DNA from: Potentilla sterilis
Taxonomy: Eukaryota > Streptophyta > Magnoliopsida > Rosales > Rosaceae
Assembly (NCBI GenBank): GCA_963682095.1
Contig: OY821763.1
Location: forward strand, 14,899,695 to 14,963,694
Direction: 5' to 3'
Length of the DNA stretch: 64,000 nucleotides
The position numbers and the translations under genes were made by a program. The notes below the pieces were generated by a model that made no database searches, was not told the DNA's origin, and was given only the letters and a program-made list of their open reading frames with translations. Below, piece by piece: positions 55,149 to 64,000 of the stretch. The stretch's first letter is position 1. Each line of letters begins with the position of its first letter.

Positions 55149-58100
55149 TTAATCCGTCGGATTGTAATCGGAATCATCGGATGAGTCTTCTTCGGTTTCT
55201 GAATTGCTCGATAGGGGTAATCTATGTCTTTCCTCACCACTAGAGTCCTCGTTAGTTTCTTCATTTGGATCAACATCAACAAGCAGTGGCTCTTCACGTC
55301 GAATTCGCACCGGCGTGTCTAAGCGAATAAAAGAGGAGTCAGGAATACCGTTTGAGTTGGGCTCTTGATACGTGGTGCCCCCTTCCTCGTTCTCTTCAGC
55401 CACTCCAAGTGTAGACGCCCGGTAAATGTTGCGATGGTGGATAGTGTTAACTACTTTCCACGGGTCACTCTTGGCGAGATCATCAAGATAAAACATTTGT
55501 TTCACCCATGTGGCTAAAACGAACGGGTCGTCCTCAAACCATGATGTACTAGTGTTCACAGAAGTTATGCCGTATTGATCGGTTTTCATGCTCTGCGGCC
55601 GTGTGTCAAACCATCTACACTTGAAAATGTGCACTTTCATGCCTTCCCCATAATGCAGTTCCACAACTGAATGGAGAACACCGTAATAGTCAACTCCATC
55701 ATCCCCACCATGTGCCATAACTCCTGAATTTTGTGTTTTCAGTCTGAGGTCTCTCTCTTCACATCAAAATAACACACCATTCACCTTGCACGTCGCATAA
55801 ACTTTTGAATAGACCGGCTTCATCACCAAAAGTCTGAGTTCGTGCGACCAATTTGGGTGATTATCATTTTTAATAAGATCCATCTGCAACCATCAGAATC
55901 AACTATAAATATGAATAATTATACACAATAATATATAAATACTTATAGAATAATGTTAAAGTTACGTACCCAGCGGCCGAAATACTCTGCGAATGTCCGG
56001 TTGTGGTAATCGAGATCACCTCCTACTTGTTCACAGTTTAGATGCATGTTCTTCCAAAACTGAACTTCTGGATAGTTAATTAGTACCCACCAATGTGCAA
56101 TGGCTACCTCATAATCTTTCAACATGTAGGAAACTGGCATTTTTCCACCGAGTACAACATCGTCGGAGAGCATGGAAAGATTGAACTGTGAAGGTACATC
56201 TTCCGGTATGCTTTCCTGTAACGCTCCTAAATACAGCTTCATGTAGGTGACGCACTCGTGCACAATATATGCTTTCAGCTATACATCCTTCAGGTGCGGA
56301 TCTGTTTTGGACAAAATCACCGTATTGTCCAAGTTGCCTATAATTCAAGTTTTTAAAGTGTTATGATAATACATTAATACTAAATCACATATATTGATGA
56401 GGAAATTAATATAAGGTGTAAAATACGTACCTTCCATCGGATACATCCAAGTGAAGTGCACAGGACCGGTAAGCAACAACTGCCGAGGAAGATGGATCAT
56501 GAGGTGAGGCATGATGTCGAAAAAATTTGGAGGAAATATCATCTCAAATTTACACATGATATGAACGATGTCTTGTTGCATTTCCCGGAGGTCAGATTTT
56601 CTCACTTCCCGTGTGCATACCTTCTGGAAAAATCTTGCCAACGCTACTAACGGCTCCACAACGTGACGGGGAAGGAACGGTCGAATGAAAACAGGGAAGA
56701 GACGTTGTAGCAGGATATGATTGTCATGACTTTTGAACCCGTAAAGATTGTTGAATTGTCTGTTCACACACTTGGCTATATTTCCAGCAAAGCCTGAAGG
56801 ATACTTGGCCCGACTTATCCAATGGAAAATTTCTGATTTATGCTCAGGCTTGATGGTGTAAGGAGCTTGAGGCATTTTTCTCTTCCCTTGTTTCAACCAT
56901 AGTTGTTTTCTGATATTCAGGTTTTGCAGATCAGTGCGAGCCTTAGGACCGTCTTTCGTCTTCCCTCCAAGTTCAGCGTTGTGCCCACCACACTTTTAGA
57001 AACATTTTTTTCTATGTGCATAACGTCTAGGAAGTGACGGATCAGCAACTCACACCAGTACGGGAGTTCCCATAATATGCTCTTATGTGTCCAGAATTTG
57101 TACTCCTCAGGTCTTTCAGGTATTTCCGCTACAATATCGGGATGATTGCTGATAGGAGCACAATGTGCTACGTTATTAATGTGTTATTATCCCTTATTTA
57201 TGCTTTGTTAAGTCTATTTAGAGTAAGATTGAGTCATAATTTAGTTTAGTGTCATTTCGGAAGAGTTTTGGAGAAATGTGCTTAATAATCAGAAAAATGA
57301 CTAAGTATAAAAATCTGAGGAAAAAGTGTAAAATATGTTGTTTTCGTGATTTTGAGGCCTGTACTAAACTGACCTATCCTTTTCCAAATTTGATGAAATT
57401 TGGTATGCATATAATTGGCAAGCTAAAGTGTATTGTTTCAAAATTTCAGATCAATCGGAGTTCGGGAAGTCACCCAAACGACGGCTGCAACTTGGCAGTT
57501 TGAGCAAAGATCACCAGGGACTACCAGGATTTTCCTCGGACTGTGTCCTGATTTCCGGAATTTCTGTGGAACACATCGCTTAAAACTAGAGAACGTGCCG
57601 ACACTGTTAGAAAGCTCTACGAGTCTAGTTTCTCTGAGACTTGGAATTGCAGCAAAATATTTCCTGAGCAAAAAGTTATGCCGGTTTGAATGCACGAAGG
57701 TCAAGTCTGCCGAAAGAAGAAAACCTAAACCGAGTTCTACATGGATTTGGCTTACGAATGTGGACTGAATTCCATCATTTGTGCAAGATTTTTAGCTGAA
57801 TTAATTCATGGAAAACCTAAAGAGATATTGCTCAATTATTCAGTCATTATCTTGGGAATGTTCGGCAGAAAATAGAGGAAGAAAATCGCAACAAATCCTG
57901 ATCAAATTCGGCAGAATTCCTGTGCACGTCATCCAACTTCCACGGACTCTCCCGGACAGCTTACAATGAATCAGAGCTCGAACCTTATATGGATAGAAAG
58001 CTACGGGAGTCTAGTTTCCAACCCAACTGGAATCACCTTAATATATATTTTCTAGAGAAAGATATTACATAATCTTCACTCGAAGGTCAAATCTGCCAGC

Positions 58101-61100
58101 AGGATAAGTTTGTGAAAAACTAGATTTTGTGAACCCTTGTTGCTGCCACCCTTTTTGCCTCTATATATTGGACGATTTTTACACAGAAAAATATCTCTCT
58201 TCTCACGCTGAAGCAAAGCCGAAACTCTACCAAAATAATCCCACAAAAATCCTTTACAGTAAATTACCTAGCCGATTCCATCTCACCTTCACCAAGCTTG
58301 CCGATTGCAAGTGTTCTTCATCATCAAGTCATCCTTTGCCGATTCCTCTCAAGGTTTTGTTTAAAGTGTGATTTACTCATCTCTCATGGCTTGTAATTTT
58401 CTGTATAAATTCAATACTTTGTCTATGAAGATTGAATGGATGGTTGTATTTTGTTTTGGTTTTATGTATTTAATATTGGATTTCCGAAACTTTGTTATAT
58501 GTTTTGGTTTTCTTCATATTTTATTTCGTGAACAGTAACTTTGATTTTATGGAATTGTGATTTAGGGCAGTAGTTTCGTATGAATACTTGTATAGATTTG
58601 ATTAATTTTCATGAGTTCGTGCATCACAAATTGTGTGCTTGAGGGCTGACTTTGTGGCTTCTCCTTAGGTACCGATTTTATATACCAAAATAATTTAGAT
58701 TGCATCATACACGAAGTTGTTGTGATTTAAGTTGTTTAAATAGGGCGGATATAACCTTGAAAATTTGCATGTTCAAATATGATGAGTGACGCCATTACAT
58801 GTTTGCATGTCTCTGATTCAGCTTACTGTGCTTATGTGCTTCTTGTGTTTAATTTCTACACGAAGTGTCTTTAAACCGATTAGTACCATGTTTAGGATTA
58901 TACACGAAGTTAATTCTAAATACTTGTGAAGTCTTAACGATTAGATGAACCTCGAATGGCTCTAATTAGAATTGGAATTGAATCTGTCTAAGTGTTTGTA
59001 TGAAGAACTTGCTGCCGTATGTCATGATTTTATGTTATCGAAATTGCTGAGTTGTTTCTTGTGAAACTTTGTGTGTGGAGATGATGATCAAATGTATATA
59101 GTAATTTAGATTTATTTTCGTAATTTTCAGTAGGTTTTAGAATCAAATTTCAAACCCCCAATATGATTTTGTAATGCTTTATGTGATTGAACGCCCTTGA
59201 TTTCCCCGGATTGAACGATCCCTACTTGTCCTATACTAACGATGACACAAGAGGGTAATATTTGTATGAAGTTATTTTACAGGTACAAATTGTGCTCGTA
59301 TTATAGCTCCATGAATTTCTGATATTCATGTTTTGCAGATCAGTGCGAGCCTTAGGACCGTCTTTCGTCTTCCCCTCCAAGTTCAGCGTTGTGCCCACCA
59401 CACTTTCAGAAACATTTTTTTCTATGTGCATAACGTCTAGGAAGTGATGGATCGGCAACTCACACCAGTACGGGAGTTCCCACAATATGCTCTTATGTGT
59501 CCAGAATTTGTACTCCTCAGGTCTTTCAGGTATTTCCGCTACAATATCGGGATGATTGCTGAGGGGCCCAAAATCATACTCATTAAGCACTGCTAAAATT
59601 TATCTTCCCATCCATCTTCTGGGAGGACCACCGTGTTCTTCGGTTCCATCAAACGCGGCGGACTCGTAACGCTAGTGGTGATACGCCGGAAGGAGCACAC
59701 GATGACCCATTCTGCATATCTTGTGGCAATGAGGGGTGCTCCCACAATCGCTGAGGCACTCTGGACAAGCCTTGTATCCCCTAACAACGCTGCCCGACAT
59801 CATCCCATAAGCAGGAAAATCACTGATGGTACCAATAACCATGACATGCATCTGGAACGTCTCCTCCTTGTACTTGTCAAAAGTGGGATGACCAACGTCC
59901 CACATTACCTTTAGCTCTTCAATCAATGGTCTCATATACACATCGAGACATTTCCCTGGGTAACCAGGCCCCGGAATCAACAACGTCAACATATTATATT
60001 CCTTCTTCATGCACATCCACGGAGGAAGGTTGTAAGGTACCAAAACCACCGGCCATATACTGTATGAAAGACTCATGGTGCCGAAAGGGTTGAACCCGTC
60101 GGTTGAGAGCCCGAGCCTGACGTTTCTGACATCTGACGTAAAATGAGGAAACTCATTGTTTATATGCTTCCAAGCTGCTCCGTCAGAGATGTGTGTCATG
60201 ATATCTGCGTCTCCCGCGTCCCGCTCACTGTGCCATCTCATAGCTTTTGCGGTGGTTTCTGACATGTACAACCGCTCAAGCCTATCTCTCAACGGAAAAT
60301 ACCGAAGCACTTTCACAGGTTTCCTATTGCCTGCTCCCGTCAACTTATATCGGTCAGACTGACATATCGGACATGCGTCAAGGATAGCAAGGTCATTCCC
60401 TTCTGCATCTTTACCCCAGAAGAGAACACAGTCAAATGCGCATGCATGAATTTTAATGTAGGAAAGCCCTAGATCTTTGAGGATACTTCGGACCTTACGG
60501 TGATTGGTAGGATTACGATGACCCTTCTCCAACAACGAAGAAGTGTACTGTAGATATTCATCCACTTGCCTGATAGTCGATTTTGTCTCCACTTTAATCC
60601 TCATTACCTCCATCACACTTTGAAGAACTGTCTTCTCAGAACTTGAAGACACAGGGGTCTGTTGCAATGCAATCCGTTTGTTGTACTTGTCAAAGACAGC
60701 AGTGTTGACAACTTGTTGGAAGGGCTGCACCGGGTCATGCATATATTGTTCCCCACGTACACCACTTTCAAAAGGAAACACGTCCTTGACGAATGCCATT
60801 GTTGGATCGTTGGATGTACTACTACTGCCCGCCTTAAAAAACTGTCCATGATCATGCGATTCATCTAATGATGGCTCACCGTGATATATCCAACGCGTGT
60901 ACTTCGGCCAAAACCCTTTACTCTTTAGGTGCTCCCATACTGTCCTAATCGGAAATCGACACATATCACTGCGACACCTACATTTATTGCACGGGCAATA
61001 ATGGTATTCATTCCCGTTTGCATTTTCCTCGACGAATTGCAAAAAAATCACAACTCCTGTAGTGTATCGTCGGTCATGCCTTGGAAGCGAAATCCAACTC

Positions 61101-61114
61101 TTATCCGGATCCAT
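55149..61114 (-). pseudogene. TNP2: CACTA-2 transposase TNP2, degenerate and interrupted
   Basis: The first frame (61114-59672) is intact across the N-terminal domain (MDPDKSWISLPRHDRRY, CPCNKCRCRSD), the middle (LGLSYIKIHACAFDCVLFWG) and the start of the Transposase_21 core (PPWMCMKKEYNMLTLLIPG). A frame change near 59690 follows. The core resumes at 59590-59318 (LNEYDFGPLSNHPDI, FLDVMHIEKNVSESVVG), is broken by an LTR insertion (57150-59316), and continues from a second copy of the same 245 bp (57154-56912). The DUF4218-type part is at 56896-56400 (LLLTGPVHFTWMYPMEG). A frameshift lies near 56275. The DUF4216-type last exon (55718-55149) is open (KCRWFDTRPQSMKTDQYG). Unlike CACTA-1, the Arg codon near the core is not a stop here. 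Confidence 0.88.
57150..59316 (+). mobile_element. LTR unit of the TGATAGGAGC family inside TNP2, flanked by 245-bp duplication
   Basis: Starts TGATAGGAGCACAATGTGC at 57150 and ends near 59316. It shares the CCCCGGATTGAACGATCCCT region and general length (about 2.2 kb) with 44119-46370 and the unit at 25781-28676. It is read in opposite orientation to those two. No 5-bp target duplication is present: instead the TNP2 segment 56912-57154 is repeated at 59318-59563 with about ten differences. It has no coding potential or primer site, so it is a solo LTR or recombined LTR. Confidence 0.75.
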
Positions 61115-61134
61115 ATATATATAGCCTGAAAATA

Positions 61135-61184
61135 AAAAATATATATATATATATATATAACTTTAATTAATAGGAAATTAATTA

Positions 61185-61224
<40 letters not shown>

Positions 61225-61341
61225 CCTTAATAATTAATTACATTACAATATATATTATTATCATATATATATATATATATATATATATAAATCCTTAATA
61301 ATTAATTACATTACAATATATATTATTATCAACATCAACTC

Positions 61342-61372
<31 letters not shown>

Positions 61373-61392
61373 ATTAAACTCCACACACACAT

Positions 61393-61445
<53 letters not shown>
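61135..61445. repeat. AT and CA microsatellites in the CACTA-2 leader
   Basis: Several (TA)n and (CA)n runs (about 61141-61160, 61192-61220, 61265-61290, 61392-61450) and one short duplicated block (AAATCCTTAATAATTAATTA, twice). No gene; 61446-61790 is plain AT-rich leader. Confidence 0.85.
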
Positions 61446-61452
<7 letters not shown>

Positions 61453-61789
61453 TTTTACACTAATTAAAATAACATCAAATTAAAACACATAATTAAACTC
61501 TACCTTAAAATCAACTCGACTACAACTCAAAATCAACATATATACATACATTCTAACACTAAAACAACAACAAAACAAAAAATCACTTACTAACTCAAAA
61601 TCACTAAAACTCAAAATCAACTCAACTAAAACTCAAAATCAACGTATATACACATATACGTACCTATATATAGCTCGACAATGTAAGAGATGACGAATTT
61701 CAACAATACGCACAGATTTTTCACTCTTTCTCCCGTTTTTTTTCGTTTTTTTTTTTAAATGAGCAGCTGCTCAGATATGAAAATATATA

Positions 61790-62094
61790 GACTTATAGCC
61801 GACGAAAATGTCAACTTCGTCGGCCAAAATTTCAAAAGTTTTCGTCGGCTAATGTTTCAGAGAAAGGCCGACGAAAATAAAAAATCGTTGACTGAAGTAT
61901 GATTATAGCCGACGATTTTTGTTTCTACCAACGAAAAAAAAGTATCGTCGGCTATGGTTAAACTATGGCCGACGATTTTGTTTTCCCACCGACGAAAAAT
62001 AAAATCGTCGGCCATTCTATAGAATTACCGACGAAAATTTTTAGTCGTCGGCCGTTTTTTTTTTTCGTCGGCAAAACCCTTTTTTCTGGTAGTG
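61790..62094. repeat. CACTA-2 right terminus and subterminal repeats
   Basis: Alternating GCCGACGA and TCGTCGGC motifs ending TTTTTTCTGGTAGTG at 62094, closely like the CACTA-1 end at 5321. Confidence 0.92.
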
Positions 62095-62249
62095 AATTAA
62101 TAGCGCGCCAAAACAAAACCCAATAAAAATGGAGCAGTGAAAACCTAAACAGCGCGCCAAAACAATGGATAGCCTTTGAGCCATAAGATGAAGTTTGGAC
62201 ACGTGTCGCCATCTCAAAGAAAGGTTAGGCAGGTCAGGTAGAAACTAAG
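62095..62249. other. Spacer right of CACTA-2
   Basis: Contains two copies of AGCGCGCCAAAAC about 48 bp apart (62102 and 62151). Nothing else recognised. Confidence 0.5.
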
Positions 62250-62480
62250 GGCAGGTTTATTAAACCGTAATGGGATTGAGAAGGGGTGGGAGTGAGAAGG
62301 AATGGGAGAGAGGAGGAATGAGAAAGGGGTGGAGTCATTCTCATTCCTCTGTTTACTTGTTACCAGGAACCGGAATCAATCCTGGAATTGATTCCCATTC
62401 ATGTGTTTACGTCTGGAATTGATTCCCATTCATGTGTTTACGTTTATATAGGAATGGGAATTAAAATGTGACAAATGACA
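62250..62480. repeat. MITE-like repeat with 31-bp tandem duplication
   Basis: A GGGAATGAGAAGG-rich left half and a complementary CATTCTCATTCC-type right half, as in short foldback elements of plant genes. A 31-bp unit starting CTGGAATTGATTCCCATT is present twice in a row (62382-62412 and 62413-62443). Exact ends and target duplication are not resolved. Confidence 0.5.
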
Positions 62481-63217
62481 AAAATACCCTTAATGATTTT
62501 GTGCACTGTTTCACAAATGGTTAAAATACTAAATACATTCAAAAATTGTACCTGATACATTCAACAATTGATCCAACAATGTTCATTATTACCAGTACAT
62601 ATACTTTCATATATTCAAGCAAAATATCTGAAAAGGTGATAGAACTGTAATCTAGATCCATAGAATGAGCATAGGAAATTAATATCTGAAAGCCTAGATC
62701 TGGTACCATGATATACTCTTGGAACCAGTTGGCTCGAGTTTAACTTGCTGCTTAAGATACAAAGAGGGTGAAACTTTTTCCATGTAAGGCCTAAAACCTA
62801 AAACAAGAAAGGCTGCTCCATCAAAATTCATCTAGACAAACACCAGTTGATGTTAAAAAAATGCTTACTGCAAAGATTCTAACTAATACTAATACAAAAC
62901 AGATATGGAACCACACTCTATTGCCAGGTGAAACAGGATGGTTTCCACTATATGCAAAGCTACATCTGCAGTTTAAGGTACGAAAATAAGTAGAGTGCAT
63001 TACTAAACAAAACCATATGTTCCAGCCAAAATGTCAAAACACTGGCCTTAACACAAAACCAGTCACACATCACATTACATAGCTTAAAGATAGTTTCTAA
63101 TGCTACACTAACGACATAGGATCAGCATATAATCAATTACATTGTAAAACACAACCAAGTTTCGGCGAGACGCCGAAACCTATAACCTCTCAACACCACA
63201 GCAACAATCCAGCAATC
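62481..63217. other. Noncoding sequence, probably 3' flank of the POLD4 gene
   Basis: AT-rich without recognised elements. The part next to 63217 is presumably the 3' untranslated region of the minus-strand gene. Confidence 0.5.
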
Positions 63218-63499
63218 CTAAATCCGACCATCCCACAGAGAATCGAGTCGAACCTTCCCACCTTTCAACAAACTCTCCACTTCTTTCGGAGGATTCATCC
63301 CCAGCTTGCAAGCCCTCTCCCACCGCGCCAGTCTGGTGATCCCAAGACACGGCTTGTACGCCGTGTTCAGATCAAACTGCCTCAGCAACTCCTCTTCCCC
63401 ATCATAATCATCTAAACCATAAAAAAACTGGATCAAATGGCCATCTAACACATAGCATACTCCTAATCCAATAGGATCTGATTTGTTTAAAACTTCCAA
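63218..63499 (-). CDS. POLD4: DNA polymerase delta subunit 4, C-terminal exon
   Basis: The smallest subunit of the replicative polymerase delta, which stabilises the complex. The conserved C-terminal domain is plain: EEELLRQFDLNTAYKPCLGI, TRLARWERACKLGMNPP and KEVESLLKGGKVRLDSLWDG, ending at a TAG at 63218-63220. The open frame starts at 63499, but the part before DDYDGEEELL (about 63499-63425) does not look like the family and probably is intron, with a possible acceptor near 63432. The upstream exons must lie beyond about 63500 or outside the window. The frame is undamaged, so this is the best candidate for a working host gene in the window. Confidence 0.78.
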   Translation of the reverse strand: MEVLNKSDPIGLGVCYVLDGHLIQFFYGLDDYDGEEELLRQFDLNTAYKPCLGITRLARWERACKLGMNPPKEVESLLKGGKVRLDSLWDGRI

Positions 63500-64000
63500 A
63501 ACCCTTTTCAGTTTACTGCTCTATGATTTTTTGCATACAGCTAAATGTTGCAGTTGGTGTTGGTTTCTCATTGAGCATGGTCTGTGCCAAGAATGTGTAT
63601 ATATAAATGAAGGTATATTGGCCTCCATGAGTTGATGGAGATCAAAGTTTAATTGCATGGCTAATTGCATGGAGCTTTGGAAGGAATGGTTGGGTGTCCT
63701 GATCAATTCAATGGCTCGGATGTGTACGTCTCTAACTAACCCTAATGCTATAATATTGGTGCGGCAGCTTCATACTAGGGTTTGCTATCTTGAAGAGTTT
63801 CCTAGCCGACTAGGAAGGAATTGAAGTCATAAAGATTTAACCTAATTGGTATTGGTTTGCATTGAAGACAAATTGAAGGACTTTCTTAGTGCAACTAGGA
63901 AAGTATTGATTGGAAGATTTCCATGCATGGTTTGGTATGGCCGGTTTGAATAAGAGGTGATCTAACCTAATTGGTAGGTTTAAATTATGAATGCAATTTG
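63500..64000. other. Intron or upstream sequence of POLD4, nothing else assigned
   Basis: No second POLD4 exon was recognised. Between about 63790 and 63930 short phrases (CCTAGCCGACTAGGAA, TTTGGTATGGCCGG) recall the TGATAGGAGC LTR family, so an LTR fragment may start here and run out of the window; this is weak. Confidence 0.35.

Larger units (their letters stand above)
49734..62094 (-). mobile_element. CACTA (En/Spm) DNA transposon 2, both ends present
   Basis: Left end CACTACCAGATCGG at 49734, right end TTTTTTCTGGTAGTG at 62094, each next to arrays of GCCGACGA-type subterminal repeats. On the minus strand it carries TNP2 (61114-55149), a spacer with extra subterminal-type repeats (53560-54905) and a TNPA/Ptta-like gene (52688-50358). 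Length is 12.4 kb including a nested LTR (57150-59316). The two termini match for only the first ten bases, and the flanking triplets (GTA left, AAT right) do not match, so the element may be a recombinant or the insertion site may be rearranged. Confidence 0.93.

Noticed and set aside
57249..58371. Three plus-strand open frames inside the LTR unit in TNP2
   Set aside because: Short, without domains, and not conserved as frames in the related units at 24866-28676 and 44119-46370.

Overview
The window is nuclear DNA from a flowering plant, most likely a dicot. It holds spliced genes with GT-AG introns and homologues of plant proteins (a FANCJ-type helicase, a PPR-DYW protein, DNA polymerase delta subunit 4). 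It also has dense plant-type transposons with tRNA-Met type primer sites (TGGTATCAG...), and AT/CA/CT microsatellites. The species cannot be named from sequence alone. About four fifths of the window is mobile-element DNA, much of it nested. I found no bacterial operon, CRISPR array, rRNA or tRNA gene.

Layout. (1) 1-5321: the 5' half of a CACTA (En/Spm) transposon on the minus strand, with a TNP2 transposase gene broken by one TGA; the rest lies outside the window. (2) 5322-7848: a deleted copy of a non-autonomous Ty3/gypsy (Tat-like) element that carries a spliced gene on the strand opposite to its gag. (3) 8302-23340: a FANCJ/BRIP1-like helicase gene in about 17 exons, interrupted in two introns by full-length Ty1/copia elements (9160-14077 and 14759-19715), each with identical LTRs and 5-bp target duplications. 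The gene has several frameshifts and lacks its C-terminal helicase domain, so it is a pseudogene or a badly damaged allele. (4) 24866-28676: a solo-LTR-like unit, partly duplicated in tandem, containing an 818-bp hAT element. (5) 28794-42430: a minus-strand PPR-DYW pseudogene split by a decayed copia (29582-41947), which is itself split by the complete non-autonomous gypsy element (31205-38875). Every level has a matching 5-bp target duplication. (6) 42960-49733: fragments that look like an endogenous pararetrovirus, plus a third copy of the non-autonomous gypsy element (43507-about 47800) containing a solo LTR (44119-46370). (7) 49734-62094: a second CACTA element of the same family with both ends visible, a TNPA/Ptta-like gene (50358-52688, minus) and a degenerate TNP2 gene (55149-61114, minus), the latter split by another LTR copy flanked by a long direct repeat of about 245 bp. 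(8) 62095-64000: gene-side DNA with a MITE-like repeat and the last exon of a POLD4 homologue (63218-63499, minus).

How it works together. No pathway is encoded here. The host genes are one probable functional exon (POLD4) and two pseudogenes (FANCJ-like and PPR-DYW). The rest records successive insertions: the PPR gene was hit by copia-3, which was then hit by the gypsy derivative. The two copias in the FANCJ-like gene are the youngest insertions, judged by their indistinguishable LTRs. The feature most worth study is the antisense three-exon gene of the gypsy derivative: its intron positions are kept in two diverged copies although the element has no visible pol.
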